A DNA stretch of 64,000 bases from Paenarthrobacter sp. GOM3 (GTDB lineage: Bacteria; Actinomycetota; Actinomycetes; Actinomycetales; Micrococcaceae), in contig NZ_CP136562.1 of assembly GCF_018215265.2 (NCBI RefSeq), forward strand, positions 1,922,001 to 1,986,000, in the 5' to 3' direction. The position numbers and the translations under genes are program-made. Position 1 is the stretch's first letter, and every line of letters starts with the position of its first letter. The notes beneath the pieces are model-generated. The model was not told the origin of the DNA. It did not search any database and was given only the letters and a program-made list of their open reading frames with translations. This document shows positions 17,553 to 27,410 of the stretch, in pieces.

Positions 17553-18434
17553 ATGACTGCTCCACTGCTCGCCCACGCTACTGACTACGGCCGAATGTAC
17601 GCCCGCTCTACTACCGAGCAATTCTCCGTGCCATCCATCACCACGGTGATCGGCCAGCAGGCCCATTCCCTGGACGGATGGTTCAGTTACATGGGTGCAA
17701 GCAGCTTGGCTGCCGACCCCGAGCTTCCTGCGATTCTTGGAAGTCCGGCAAAAATCCGGCAGGCAATCAACAAAGCTTCAAAGGCAGCCGAGCTTTACCG
17801 GGACCAGGCTGCTGCCCGGGGTGACAGGGTGCATACGTACTGCGAGCAGGTGGCTTTGCGCGCGATGGGACGGCCGCACCGCGCGGAAGAATGCCGGGAA
17901 GACCTGGCAGCACACGGCGAGCAGGCCTTCGCGGCCCGGTTCGATGAGTGGTGGGAACTCTACCAGGTTGAGCCACTGGCGCCGGAGATCACGGTCTGGA
18001 ACTCGACGGTTGGCTACGCCGGCACGTTGGACCTTGTTGCACGGATCAATGGGCGCATATGCCTCATCGACTACAAGACCAAGGGGACAACCCGGGATGG
18101 GACTGTTAAAGCCCTCGACGACAAAGTAGTCATGCAGCTCACTGCAGGCATGAAGGCCGAAGAAAGCCTGGTGGACCCCGTGACAGGCCAATGGGAGCCC
18201 TGGAAGTACGGTGACAATCCCATGTTGCTGGCTGTTGCCGTGGGGGAAACCGAGGTGCGGCCGCAACGGGCCAACCCTGAGATCCTCAAGCACCACTGGT
18301 GGAAGTTCTGCGCTTTGCGTCGGGTGTGGGAGATGTCGGCAGACGTTACTGCCGCCGGACAGGCGCTGCTCCCTATCGCCCCGCCCGTGTTCGCAACGGC
18401 CGGAGCAGGGCAGGGATCAGCAGCAGCACTGTGA
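17553..18434 (+). CDS. PD-(D/E)XK superfamily nuclease
   Basis: The 293-residue protein has the core motifs of RecB/Cas4-like nucleases. A helix motif with His lies in ARGDRVHTYCEQVALRAMG near residue 95. The metal-binding Asp is in GYAGTLDLVARI, and the acidic-x-Lys motif is in ICLIDYKTKGTTRDG around residues 168-180. Phage and mobile-element exonucleases have this layout, but no recombinase, integrase or helicase gene is nearby. It stands alone between the tRNA cluster and def, a classic integration neighbourhood, so it may be left from an old element or be a lineage-specific repair or defence nuclease. The natural substrate is unknown. Confidence 0.75.
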   Translation: MTAPLLAHATDYGRMYARSTTEQFSVPSITTVIGQQAHSLDGWFSYMGASSLAADPELPAILGSPAKIRQAINKASKAAELYRDQAAARGDRVHTYCEQVALRAMGRPHRAEECREDLAAHGEQAFAARFDEWWELYQVEPLAPEITVWNSTVGYAGTLDLVARINGRICLIDYKTKGTTRDGTVKALDDKVVMQLTAGMKAEESLVDPVTGQWEPWKYGDNPMLLAVAVGETEVRPQRANPEILKHHWWKFCALRRVWEMSADVTAAGQALLPIAPPVFATAGAGQGSAAAL

Positions 18435-18504
18435 CCTCAACTAAACTGGCTTAGGCTCCGCATCACCCGGAGCCGGCTTTGACGATCGTGAGGACTGACA
18501 GCAC

Positions 18505-19077
18505 ATGGCAATTATGAGTATCCGAATCATTGGGGATCCGGTGTTGCGCACCGTAGCCGATCCCGTTACTGAATTCGGTCCGGAGCTCGCCAAGCTGGTA
18601 GCTGACATGACCGAAACCATGGAGGACGTTGAGGGCGCAGGCCTTGCGGCACCCCAGGTTGGGGTCAGCCAGCGTGTTTTCACGTACCGCATCGGTGGCG
18701 TGGAGGGCCACATCATCAACCCCGTCCTGGAAAACAGCGAGGATTTCCAGCCCGACGAAGTTGAAGGCTGCCTCTCCATTCCCGGTTTGGGCTTCCCGGT
18801 GCGGCGCTACCGGGCCACGAGGGCAACCGGAGTGGACCTTAACGGCAACCCGGTTTCCGTGGAAGCCGAGGGCATGTTGGCTCGATGCTTCCAACATGAA
18901 ACCGATCACCTGGACGGTGTCTTGTACACCGATCGGCTGGAGGGCGAGGACCGGAAGGCGGCTCTCCGGGCCATCCGTAACGCCAACTACCACGCCATCA
19001 CGGAGCAAACCACCTCCAAGCGCGCCAACACGGTTGGTTCCAGTTTTGGTGGCGGCAGCTTCGGGGTTCCCGAGTGA
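18505..19077 (+). CDS. def: peptide deformylase
   Basis: The 190-residue protein shows all three deformylase motifs: GLAAPQVG near residue 48, EGCLS near residue 90 with the metal-binding Cys, and QHETDHLDG near residue 132 with both metal-binding His and the catalytic Glu. It removes the N-formyl group from nascent proteins. Its stop overlaps the GTG start of fmt by four bases, so deformylase and formyltransferase, which act at opposite ends of the same cycle, are co-expressed. Ser/Gly-rich residues form the C-terminal tail. Confidence 0.96.
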   Translation: MAIMSIRIIGDPVLRTVADPVTEFGPELAKLVADMTETMEDVEGAGLAAPQVGVSQRVFTYRIGGVEGHIINPVLENSEDFQPDEVEGCLSIPGLGFPVRRYRATRATGVDLNGNPVSVEAEGMLARCFQHETDHLDGVLYTDRLEGEDRKAALRAIRNANYHAITEQTTSKRANTVGSSFGGGSFGVPE

Positions 19078-19994
19078 GGGTACTTTTCGCGGGAACTCCC
19101 GCTGTCGCGGTCCCGTCGTTGGACGCGCTTGTCAAAGCCGGGTTCGACGTCGTGGCCGTCCTGACGCGACCGGACGCGCCCTTGGGCCGCAAGCGCATCC
19201 TGACTCCGTCTCCGGTGGCAGCCCGCGCCGCCGAACTTGGCATAGATGTCATCAGGGCAGCGAAGGTAGATCCGGACACGACCTCCCGCATTGCGGAATG
19301 TGCTCCCGATGTTGCCGCCATTGTGGCCTACGGGGGAATTGTTCCGCGCGCGGCGCTGGGCGTTCCCACCCACGGCTGGATAAACCTGCACTTCTCTTTG
19401 CTGCCGGCGTGGCGCGGCGCCGCACCCGTCCAGCGTTCCATCATCGCGGGCGACGACATCACCGGGGCGGCAACCTTCCAACTGGAGGAAGGCCTGGATA
19501 CCGGGCCTGTCTTCGGGACGCTCACTGAAACCGTCCGGCCTGAAGACACCGCCGGTGACCTCTTGGACCGGCTCTCGGTGAGCGGCGCCGTTCTGCTCAG
19601 CCAGACGCTCTCCGCGATAGATGCCGGACATGCCGTCGCGCAACCGCAGACCGGTGAAGTGTCCTTGGCTCCCAAACTGACGCTGGACGATGGACGTCTG
19701 GACTGGACGCAGCCGGCTCTTGCCATAAATCGGAGGGCCAGGGGCGTCACTCCCGAACCAGGGGCATGGACCACTTTGGAAGGGCAGAGGGTCAAACTCG
19801 AACCTGTGCTGCCACGGCCCGACGTGAAGGACCTGGCGCCGGGAACCATCCGTGTGGAAGCAAAATCTGTACTGGTGGGAACCGGTTCCCACGCCGTAGA
19901 GCTTGGCCGGATTCAGCCGGCCGGTAAGAAAATGATGTCGCCGGCCGATTGGGCCCGCGGCTTGGCAGCACCCGAGAGAGTGGTATTCGAATGA
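19074..19994 (+). CDS. fmt: methionyl-tRNA formyltransferase
   Basis: The 306-residue enzyme starts with GTG and the family N-terminus RVLFAGTPAVAVPSLDAL. The catalytic region INLHFSLLPAWRGAAPVQRSIIAGD contains the conserved His and the SLLP.WRGAAP signature, followed by DTGPVFG. It formylates initiator Met-tRNA with 10-formyl-THF. It overlaps def upstream (GTGA) and rsmB downstream (ATGA), making a tight def-fmt-rsmB unit. Confidence 0.96.
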   Translation: MRVLFAGTPAVAVPSLDALVKAGFDVVAVLTRPDAPLGRKRILTPSPVAARAAELGIDVIRAAKVDPDTTSRIAECAPDVAAIVAYGGIVPRAALGVPTHGWINLHFSLLPAWRGAAPVQRSIIAGDDITGAATFQLEEGLDTGPVFGTLTETVRPEDTAGDLLDRLSVSGAVLLSQTLSAIDAGHAVAQPQTGEVSLAPKLTLDDGRLDWTQPALAINRRARGVTPEPGAWTTLEGQRVKLEPVLPRPDVKDLAPGTIRVEAKSVLVGTGSHAVELGRIQPAGKKMMSPADWARGLAAPERVVFE

Positions 19995-21556
19995 GCGAGT
20001 CCGGCCGGCGAGGCCCCAACAACAGCGGGAGCCGGGACGGTGGCGGACAAGGCAACCGTGACGGGCAAGCGAACCGTGGCGGACAGGGGAGCAAGCGCAA
20101 TGCCCAGGGCAGGGAACGCAACAGGGGACCGCAGCGCGGTTTCTCCACTAGTGCTCCCGCTCAGCGCACGCGCCGCGCCGACCCGGCGCGGCTGGTTGCT
20201 TTCGAAGTCCTCCGGGCGGTCGCTTCCGAGGACGCCTACGCGAACCTTGTCCTCCCGGCCCGCATCCGCGAGCACCGCCTGGATCGTCGTGATGCCGGAT
20301 TCGCCACAGAGCTGAGCTACGGCGCGCTGCGCGGCCAAGGCACTTACGACGCGATCCTGGCCCGGTGCGTGGACCGGCCACTCGAACAGCTTGATCCGGC
20401 CATCCTGGATGCTCTGCGAATCGGCGCGCACCAACTGCTGTCCATGCGTGTGCCTGCCCATGCAGCCCTGGACCAGACGGTTGGTTTGGCCCGTGCGGTC
20501 ATCGGCGCCGGCCCGTCCGCGCTTATCAACGCCGTGCTGCGCAAAGTCACGGCGCATACATGGGATGAGTGGCTGGATACGCTCCTTGACCAGGAAACGG
20601 ATGAGACCAAAATCGCCGCCCTGCGCCACGCACACCCGGAATGGATTGTGCGGGCACTGCGCCAGTCTTTGGTGAACCACGGGCGTCCGAAGTCCGAGAT
20701 CGACGCACTCCTTGAAGCCGACAACGCAGCACCTGTGGTCAACCTGGTGGCGTTGCCCGGACTGGGTGACCTCGACGAAGCGTTCGAAAACGGCGCCACC
20801 GCGGGCGAACTGGTGGAAGGCTCCGCCCTCTCAGCCGGTGGCGACCTTGGCCGCTTCGAGTCGGTCCGCCGTGGCACCACCCGCGTCCAGGACGTCGGCT
20901 CGCAGTTGGTTGCGCGCGCCTTGGCCGGCGTCGACCTTGACGGTTCTGCGCGGGATGGGGAACGGTGGCTGGACTTGTGTGCCGGCCCCGGAGGCAAGGC
21001 TGCGTTGCTTGCCGCCCTGGCCCACCGTGACGGCGCCACCCTCCTGGCAAACGAGCCCGCCCCGCACCGCGCAAAGCTGGTTCAGCAGGCCCTCTCGGCT
21101 GTTCCCAGTGAGAGCTGGTCTGTGCGGACCGGCGATGGACGCGACGTCGGCACCGAGCAGCCCGGGGCATTTGACCGTGTTCTGGTGGACGTCCCCTGCA
21201 GTGGCCTGGGAGCGTTGCGACGGCGGCCGGAATCGCGGTGGCGCCGCTCACCGAAGGATATTGGCGACCTCGGCCCGCTGCAGCGTGACCTGTTGACGTC
21301 GGCAATTGACGCCGTCAGGCCCGGCGGTGTGGTGGCTTACGTGACCTGCTCGCCGCACCCGGCAGAAACAACGGCAGTGGTGGGCGACGTGCTGGGCAAG
21401 CGTGAGGACCTTGAACTGCTCGACGCCGGACTGGCACTTGACCATGTCAGCCTCACCGGCAGCCTGGGTGCCGGCCACGAGCAAACGGCCCAGCTGTGGC
21501 CACATGTCCACCAGACGGATGCGATGTTCCTGGCGGTTATCCGCAAGAAAGCGTAG
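19991..21556 (+). CDS. rsmB: 16S rRNA (cytosine-C5) methyltransferase RsmB family
   Basis: From the ATG at 19991 the protein has 521 residues. The first ~60 are a Gly/Arg/Asn/Gln-rich tail (SGSRDGGGQGNRDGQANRGG) that is likely disordered and RNA-binding. A NusB-like domain follows (DPARLVAFEVLRAVASEDAYANLVLP). The SAM-binding methyltransferase domain carries LDLCAGPGGKAALLAA, the catalytic PCSGLGALRRRPESRWRR and the second Cys in YVTCSPHPAET. It methylates C967 of 16S rRNA in E. coli. An ATGA overlap couples it to fmt. A start at 19949 is less likely. Confidence 0.92.
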   Translation: MSESGRRGPNNSGSRDGGGQGNRDGQANRGGQGSKRNAQGRERNRGPQRGFSTSAPAQRTRRADPARLVAFEVLRAVASEDAYANLVLPARIREHRLDRRDAGFATELSYGALRGQGTYDAILARCVDRPLEQLDPAILDALRIGAHQLLSMRVPAHAALDQTVGLARAVIGAGPSALINAVLRKVTAHTWDEWLDTLLDQETDETKIAALRHAHPEWIVRALRQSLVNHGRPKSEIDALLEADNAAPVVNLVALPGLGDLDEAFENGATAGELVEGSALSAGGDLGRFESVRRGTTRVQDVGSQLVARALAGVDLDGSARDGERWLDLCAGPGGKAALLAALAHRDGATLLANEPAPHRAKLVQQALSAVPSESWSVRTGDGRDVGTEQPGAFDRVLVDVPCSGLGALRRRPESRWRRSPKDIGDLGPLQRDLLTSAIDAVRPGGVVAYVTCSPHPAETTAVVGDVLGKREDLELLDAGLALDHVSLTGSLGAGHEQTAQLWPHVHQTDAMFLAVIRKKA

Positions 21557-21568
21557 CCGCATAGATCA

Positions 21569-21599
21569 GACCGCAGCGGACGGGACGTCCGTTGCGGTC
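21569..21599 (+). terminator. hairpin between rsmB and rpe, possible terminator
   Basis: A 14-bp stem (GACCGCAGCGGACG with CGTCCGTTGCGGTC, one G-T pair, 3-base loop) lies 13 bases after the rsmB stop. There is no T tract, so it may attenuate or stabilise rather than fully terminate. Confidence 0.45.
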
Positions 21600-21631
21600 G
21601 TCCCGCGCACCAACTACCCGAAGGGCCTGCC

Positions 21632-22306
21632 TTGTCCCAGTGCTGTATCAACCCGAGCATCCTGTCCGCGGACTTCGTCAACCTTGAGGCGGAGTTGCAG
21701 CGCATCAGCAACGCCGACGCCGTCCATGTTGACGTCATGGACAACCATTTCGTGCCGAACCTGACACTCGGTTTGCCGGTGGTTGAGAGGATCCAGGCGG
21801 TCAGCCCGGTTCCGCTGGACGCGCACCTCATGATTTCCGACGCCGACCGCTGGGCTCCGGCTTACGCTGACGCTGGCGTCGCGTCGGTTACTTTCCATGC
21901 TGAAGCGGCCATGGCGCCGGTCAAGCTGGCCCGTGAACTGCGTGCGCGGGGATCCAAAGCCGGTATGGCGTTGCGTCCAGCCACCCCTGTGGAGCCATAC
22001 CTGGACATGCTCAGTGAGCTGGACATGCTGTTGATCATGACGGTGGAGCCCGGATTCGGGGGCCAGTCGTTCCTTGACATCACCTTGCCCAAGATTCGAC
22101 GCGCCCGTGCGGCCATTGAGGGGTCGGGCATCGGCGTCGCAATCCAGGTGGACGGTGGCATCACCGAAGAGACCATCGTCCGCGCGGCCGAAGCCGGTGC
22201 GAATGTCTTTGTCGCGGGATCAGCCGTCTACGGTCACCAGGACCCGGCGGAGGCCATCAACCGGCTTCGGGCGGCCGGGAAGGCCGCCGCAGCGGCGAAA
22301 GCCTGA
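21632..22306 (+). CDS. rpe: ribulose-phosphate 3-epimerase
   Basis: The 224-residue TIM-barrel enzyme starts at a TTG preceded by AAGGG. It contains [10 protein letters not shown], the metal and catalytic motifs [17 protein letters not shown] and DAHLMI, then [10 protein letters not shown] and QVDGGI with the second catalytic Asp. It interconverts ribulose-5-phosphate and xylulose-5-phosphate in the pentose phosphate pathway. Ribulose-5-phosphate is also the RibB substrate, so its place just upstream of the riboflavin operon makes metabolic sense, though the riboswitch starts a separate regulated unit. Confidence 0.95.
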   Translation: MSQCCINPSILSADFVNLEAELQRISNADAVHVDVMDNHFVPNLTLGLPVVERIQAVSPVPLDAHLMISDADRWAPAYADAGVASVTFHAEAAMAPVKLARELRARGSKAGMALRPATPVEPYLDMLSELDMLLIMTVEPGFGGQSFLDITLPKIRRARAAIEGSGIGVAIQVDGGITEETIVRAAEAGANVFVAGSAVYGHQDPAEAINRLRAAGKAAAAAKA

Positions 22307-22384
22307 CGGCCGTCACGGATGTTACGAAGATGGCTGGGAATAGCCTGGACTTCTTTGTAGTTGTGGCAGAATAACAACACACAT

Positions 22385-22536
22385 ACGTGCTCCGGGGTCG
22401 GTGTAAGTCCGAACCGGCGGTTATAGTCCGCGACCCGCAAGCCATCAGGACCCAAGTTATTTGGGGCTTGGCGGCGAACGGTTGAATCGGTGAAATTCCG
22501 GTACCGACAGTTAAAGTCTGGATGGGAGAAGCACGT
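22385..22536 (+). promoter_or_regulatory. FMN riboswitch (RFN element)
   Basis: The conserved RFN core is directly readable: GGGGTCGGTGTAAGTCCGAA, then CCGGCGGTTATAGTCCGCGACCC, an expansion hairpin, TTGAATCGGTGAAATTCCGGTACCGACAGTTAAAGTCTGGATGGGAGAAG in segments, closed by ACGTGC/GCACGT at both ends. It binds FMN and should lower expression of the downstream ribM-rib operon when flavin is plentiful. Confidence 0.97.
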
Positions 22537-22542
22537 ACAGTC

Positions 22543-22576
22543 ATGCCGTGGGCGTTCCTTCAGTGACGCCCGGCAT
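22543..22576 (+). promoter_or_regulatory. expression-platform hairpin of the FMN riboswitch
   Basis: An imperfect stem (ATGCCG-t-GGGCGT with ACGCCC-GGCAT) lies 6 bases after the aptamer and 52 bases before ribM. It lacks a T tract, so it may act through an anti-terminator/terminator pair or through folding toward the ribM leader; which one cannot be settled by eye. Confidence 0.5.
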
Positions 22577-22627
22577 TGCGCTGTCGTACACCCCCGGAGT
22601 CATCGCGGCTTACTGGGAAGGAACGGC

Positions 22628-23320
22628 ATGGACTTACTGCGATGGCTCTTCGAAGCACAGATCCCCGTTGGAGGATCTGCTCTTGTCTTACGCGAAGTGC
22701 TAGGAAACATTTTTGGGCTACTCAGCGCCCTCGGCGGCATGCGCCGAAAAGTCTGGGCATGGCCGATGGGTATCGTCGGCAACATCCTTCTGCTCACGGT
22801 GTTCCTCGGCAACGTTTTTGGTGCAGCCGCCCCTGCAACGCTGTGGGGCCAGGCCGGGCGGCAGGTCATGTTCATCGCTGTCGCCGTCTACGGCTGGTAC
22901 CGGTGGCGCCAAGGGCGCGAATCGAGCTCGCAGGGCCCCGCGATCGTTCCCGGCTGGGCCAGTACCAAGGTCCGCATTGCCCTGATCGGTGCGATGATCG
23001 CAGGCACCGCCGCGTTGACTCCGCTGTTCGACGCCCTTGGCTCGTACCCCCCGGTCTGGGCCGATGCCTGGACTTTCATGGGGTCGCTGCTGGCTACCTA
23101 CGGCATGGCCCGGGGATGGACTGAATTCTGGCTCATCTGGGTCGCCGTGGACATCGTGGGCGTGCCCCTGCTGTTCAGCGCCGGTTATTACGCCAGCGCG
23201 GTCATGTACCTGTTCTACGGCTTCTTCACCCTCACCGGATTCTTCGTGTGGTGGCGGGCCGAGAAGCGCGAACGGATCCTCGTCCACCCCGGGGCTGCCC
23301 CGGTAGGAGCGGCCCGATGA
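22628..23320 (+). CDS. ribM: riboflavin transporter RibM (PnuC-like)
   Basis: The 230-residue membrane protein starts at an ATG preceded by AAGGA. It has about seven hydrophobic spans and a PnuC-like fold, with EVLGNIFGLLSALGGMRRKVWAWPMGIVGN early and the Trp-rich segment GWTEFWLIWVAVDIVGVPLLF late. Its position directly after an FMN riboswitch and before ribD is the known setting of RibM/PnuX riboflavin importers in Actinobacteria. It imports riboflavin by facilitated diffusion. It overlaps ribD by four bases (ATGA). Confidence 0.9.
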   Translation: MDLLRWLFEAQIPVGGSALVLREVLGNIFGLLSALGGMRRKVWAWPMGIVGNILLLTVFLGNVFGAAAPATLWGQAGRQVMFIAVAVYGWYRWRQGRESSSQGPAIVPGWASTKVRIALIGAMIAGTAALTPLFDALGSYPPVWADAWTFMGSLLATYGMARGWTEFWLIWVAVDIVGVPLLFSAGYYASAVMYLFYGFFTLTGFFVWWRAEKRERILVHPGAAPVGAAR

Positions 23321-24432
23321 ATGACCGGGACATGCCCAGTAGTATTGCCGAACAACGAGCCATGGAGGCCGCACTGGCTGCGGCACTTCGCGGCCCACGG
23401 GGGGCGAACCCTCTGGTGGGTGCAGTGATCCTCAGTCCGGAAGGCGAGCACCTCGCTACCGGATATCATCGTGGCGCCGGAACGGCCCACGCCGAAGCTG
23501 ACGCCATTTCTGAGGCCCGCCGGCAGGGAATCGACACCACCGGGACCACCATGGTGGTCACCCTCGAGCCCTGCAATCACGAAGGCCGCACCGGCCCCTG
23601 CGCACAGGCCATCATCGCCGCCGGAATCGCCAAGGTGATTTACGCCGTCGACGATCCCCACGACCCAGCCGCGGGGGGCGCCCGGACGCTGCGCGCCGCC
23701 GGGGTTGAAGTCCACTCAGGGCTGGCAGCCGTCGAGGCGCGGGACCTGAACCGGGAATGGTTCGACGCCGTTGCCGCCAAGCGTCCGTTCGTCACCTTGC
23801 ATATTGCGCAGACCCTCGACAGCCGTATCGCGGCTCTGGACGGCACCAGCCAATGGATCTCCAGCCCCGAATCACTGGCAGACAACCATGGTTTGAGGGA
23901 GTTGATTGACGCGATCCTGGTGGGCACCGGAACTGTGCTGATCGACAACCCGCGGCTCACCGCACGCACGCCGGACGGAGAGTTGTCCCAGCACCAGCCA
24001 CTGCGGGCAGTCATGGGACTCAGGGACGTTCCCGACGACGCCGCGGTGCGGGGAACCGACGGACGATTCGTGCACCTGCCCACCAGGGATCCGGCCGAGG
24101 CCCTGGGCCGGCTCTTCGACGAAGGCGCCCGGCACGTGATGGTGGAGGGTGGCTCGAGCATACTCAGCACCTTCCTGGCGGCCGGCCTGGTGGATGAATT
24201 GATCATCTACCTTGCGCCGACCCTGCTGGGATCCGGAACGGCCGCACTCAATGACCTGGGGATCACCACCTTGGCCGACGCCCAGCACTGGTCCTGGGAC
24301 GACGCCGGAGGCGGAGCTGTCCGAACCTTGGGCAATGACCTTCGACTCCACCTGCGGTCCACCCGGGCCGCCACCACCAAGAATTCGGTTCCGCGCAGGG
24401 AAGCTGCGGAATATCTCACAGGAGGACACTGA
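23317..24432 (+). CDS. ribD: bifunctional riboflavin deaminase/reductase RibD
   Basis: The 371-residue protein joins a cytidine-deaminase-type domain to a reductase domain. The zinc site is HAEADAI with PCNHEGRTGPC (residues ~50-90). The reductase part carries TLHIAQTLDSRIA and VEGGSSILSTFLAAGLVDEL. It performs the deamination and NADPH reduction steps of riboflavin synthesis. The ATG at 23317 overlaps the ribM stop; the longer upstream reading is the ribM shadow. Its last base overlaps the ribE start (TGATG). Confidence 0.95.
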   Translation: MNDRDMPSSIAEQRAMEAALAAALRGPRGANPLVGAVILSPEGEHLATGYHRGAGTAHAEADAISEARRQGIDTTGTTMVVTLEPCNHEGRTGPCAQAIIAAGIAKVIYAVDDPHDPAAGGARTLRAAGVEVHSGLAAVEARDLNREWFDAVAAKRPFVTLHIAQTLDSRIAALDGTSQWISSPESLADNHGLRELIDAILVGTGTVLIDNPRLTARTPDGELSQHQPLRAVMGLRDVPDDAAVRGTDGRFVHLPTRDPAEALGRLFDEGARHVMVEGGSSILSTFLAAGLVDELIIYLAPTLLGSGTAALNDLGITTLADAQHWSWDDAGGGAVRTLGNDLRLHLRSTRAATTKNSVPRREAAEYLTGGH

Positions 24433-25061
24433 TGTTTACCGGAATCGTTGCCGAACAAGGCACTGTACTGGGCATTGAGCACGAAGGCGATGCCAGCGCG
24501 ACCCTGCGCTTGAAGGCACCCACCACCACTGACGGCCTGCCCTTGGGCGGATCGATTGCCGTCAACGGGGTGTGCCTGACCGCGACCCGGATCGACGGCC
24601 AGGACTTCAGCGTCGATGTCATGGGGGAGACCCTGGTCCGTACCACCATTGGAGAGCTGTCGCCGGGGGACACGGTGAACCTGGAACGCTGCGTTCCTGC
24701 CGGCGGCCGCCTCGACGGCCATGTGGTGCAAGGCCACGTGGACGGCGTGGGCGAGCTCGTGGAACGTGAAGCGCTGGGCAACTGGGACCGTCTTCGCTTC
24801 GCCGTGCCTGCCCCGCTGGCCCGGTACATCGCGGAGAAGGGGTCGATCGCCGTCGACGGTGTTTCACTCACGGTGACAGCCGTCAGCGCAGCTGAGGAGA
24901 CCGCGCCATGGTTCGAGGTGGGGCTCATCCCCACCACGCTGGAGGAGACGGGGCTCGGGGCCAAGCCCGTGGGCGGACGCGTCAACCTGGAGGTGGACGT
25001 GCTCGCCAAGTACACCGAACGCCTGCTGTCTTTCGCACCCCGGCAGGCGAGCACACGATGA
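24432..25061 (+). CDS. ribE: riboflavin synthase alpha chain
   Basis: The 209-residue protein has the two homologous lumazine-binding barrels. The first begins [12 protein letters not shown] and contains VNGVCLT; the second begins [12 protein letters not shown] and contains [11 protein letters not shown]. It converts two 6,7-dimethyl-8-ribityllumazine molecules into riboflavin. It overlaps ribD by one base and ribB by four (ATGA), indicating tight coupling. Confidence 0.95.
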   Translation: MFTGIVAEQGTVLGIEHEGDASATLRLKAPTTTDGLPLGGSIAVNGVCLTATRIDGQDFSVDVMGETLVRTTIGELSPGDTVNLERCVPAGGRLDGHVVQGHVDGVGELVEREALGNWDRLRFAVPAPLARYIAEKGSIAVDGVSLTVTAVSAAEETAPWFEVGLIPTTLEETGLGAKPVGGRVNLEVDVLAKYTERLLSFAPRQASTR

Positions 25062-25753
25062 GCGTCCCCACCCACTCCGGAACCTCGGCGAACCGCCGCA
25101 CCGGCCTCGACCCGGTGGAAGCTGCTGTCGCTGCCATGGCAGCAGGCAAAGCGGTCATCGTGGTGGACAACGAAGACCGCGAGAACGAAGGCGACATCAT
25201 CTTCGCCGCCCAACACGCCACGCCCGCCCTGATGGGCTGGACCATCCGGTATTCATCGGGCGTCATATGCGTCCCCTTGGAAAGCGAGCGGGCCGACGCC
25301 CTGATCCTGCCGCCCATGGTGGAAATCAACGAAGACGCCAAAGGCACGGCCTACACCGTTTCGTGTGACGCCTCGATCGGCGTCAGCACGGGCATTTCGG
25401 CCACCGACCGGGCCCTCACCGCCCGGATCCTGGCTGACCCGGGCAGTTCACCTGCCTCGATCACTCGCCCCGGGCATATTTTCCCGCTGCGGGCCGTTAA
25501 GGGTGGAGTGCGTGAACGTCCGGGACATACGGAAGCTGCCGTGGACTTATGTCGTCTCGCCGGGCTTGCCCCGGTGGGTGTGATCGCAGAGTTGGTACAT
25601 GACGACGGTGAAATGATGCGCTTGGACAGCCTGCGCGACTTCGCCTCCGAGCATGGATGCCCCCTCATCTCCATTGAGGACCTGGTGTCATATGTTGGGA
25701 AGGCAGAGTCCGGCACGGCACATCATTCACAGGTAGACGAGGAGAAGCGATGA
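25058..25753 (+). CDS. ribB: 3,4-dihydroxy-2-butanone-4-phosphate synthase
   Basis: From the ATG at 25058 the protein has 231 residues, the length of a monofunctional RibB. The metal/phosphate motif [12 protein letters not shown] lies near residue 40 and [10 protein letters not shown] near residue 145. It makes the four-carbon precursor of riboflavin from ribulose-5-phosphate. In many Actinobacteria this domain is fused to GTP cyclohydrolase II; here it ends separately and overlaps ribA by four bases (ATGA), as if a fusion had been split or never formed. Confidence 0.94.
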   Translation: MSVPTHSGTSANRRTGLDPVEAAVAAMAAGKAVIVVDNEDRENEGDIIFAAQHATPALMGWTIRYSSGVICVPLESERADALILPPMVEINEDAKGTAYTVSCDASIGVSTGISATDRALTARILADPGSSPASITRPGHIFPLRAVKGGVRERPGHTEAAVDLCRLAGLAPVGVIAELVHDDGEMMRLDSLRDFASEHGCPLISIEDLVSYVGKAESGTAHHSQVDEEKR

Positions 25754-26454
25754 CCGCATCGACAACACGCAGCAGCGACCACACGGACCCCGTTCCGCCT
25801 TCTGTAAGCGGCGGGCCAATCGTGCAGCTGCCCACGGCTTTTGGCGAGTTCATCGCCCAGGCCTGGACCGATCATGAGACGGGTCATGAACACCTGGCCG
25901 TGAGCTCACCGAACCCGCCCAAGGGCGGCAAGGCACCCTTGGTGCGCCTGCATTCCGAGTGCCTCACCGGAGACGTGTTCGGATCCTACCGTTGCGACTG
26001 CGGCGAGCAGCTCGCCTTCGCCTTGGAGCTCATCCACGCTGAGGGTGGCACCCTGCTGTACCTGCGCGGGCAGGAAGGCCGGGGGATTGGGCTGGCCAAC
26101 AAGATCAAGGCCTATGCCCTTCAGGAAGCCGGTTTCGATACCGTCGAGGCCAACGAGCAGCTCGGCCTCCCGGTGGATGCACGGTCCTACAGTGCGGCGG
26201 GCCAGATCCTGGCCGAGATGGGCCTCCACGAGGTCCGCTTGCTGAGCAACAACCCCGACAAGCAAAACCGCCTTGCCCAGGCCGGAGTGTCGGTTGTGGA
26301 GATGGTTCCCACCGAGGTTCCGTCCCGCGAACAGAACCTGCGGTACCTGCAGACCAAGAAAGACCGGATGGACCACCTGCTGGCCCTTGATGTAGAGCCC
26401 GTCAGCAACGGCAAAACCCCGGCAGCACGCCCCATTGACAAGAACCACGACTGA
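25750..26454 (+). CDS. ribA: GTP cyclohydrolase II
   Basis: The 234-residue enzyme carries the zinc-binding motif [18 protein letters not shown] with its three Cys, then the GTP-site segment [21 protein letters not shown] and [22 protein letters not shown] is also typical. It opens the GTP imidazole ring in the first committed step of riboflavin synthesis. It is a standalone protein coupled to ribB by ATGA overlap. Confidence 0.95.
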   Translation: MTASTTRSSDHTDPVPPSVSGGPIVQLPTAFGEFIAQAWTDHETGHEHLAVSSPNPPKGGKAPLVRLHSECLTGDVFGSYRCDCGEQLAFALELIHAEGGTLLYLRGQEGRGIGLANKIKAYALQEAGFDTVEANEQLGLPVDARSYSAAGQILAEMGLHEVRLLSNNPDKQNRLAQAGVSVVEMVPTEVPSREQNLRYLQTKKDRMDHLLALDVEPVSNGKTPAARPIDKNHD

Positions 26455-26958
<504 letters not shown>

Positions 26959-27062
26959 AACCACGGATCGAAGGGGATGTGGGTGTGTCTTCACTCACAT
27001 CCCCTTCGTCATGCAACGCCCCAACAAGCGGTGGCAGCCCCCGAGCAAGTAGTCTGGAGGGC

Positions 27063-27326
27063 GTGAAGAATTTCGAGACGCTGTTCGCAGAACTGAGTGA
27101 GAAAGCAGCGACCCGCCCGGCAGGTTCGCGCACGGTTGCCGAACTGGACTCCGGAATCCACGGCATCGGCAAGAAAGTGGTCGAAGAGGCCGCCGAAGTG
27201 TGGATGGCCGCTGAGTACGAATCGGACGAAGCCGCCGCTGAGGAAATCTCCCAGTTGCTGTACCACCTGCAGGTCCTCATGCTCGCCAAGGGCCTCAGCC
27301 TGGAAGACGTTTACAAGCATCTCTAG
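27063..27326 (+). CDS. hisE: phosphoribosyl-ATP diphosphatase
   Basis: A GTG at 27063 with GGAGGG just upstream gives 87 residues, the standard HisE size. The MazG-like helical motif [32 protein letters not shown] (residues ~38-70, shown in part) has the conserved Glu/Asp metal ligands. It hydrolyses PR-ATP to PR-AMP in histidine synthesis. hisG follows after 84 bases. Confidence 0.95.
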   Translation: MKNFETLFAELSEKAATRPAGSRTVAELDSGIHGIGKKVVEEAAEVWMAAEYESDEAAAEEISQLLYHLQVLMLAKGLSLEDVYKHL

Positions 27327-27410
27327 CCACGCCACTCCGCGCACCCGTCGCGGAGCCCGCTGCGTGGCCGATGTGCCTGAAACCTCCATTCCAAAAAGAA
27401 AGTCTCCCCA

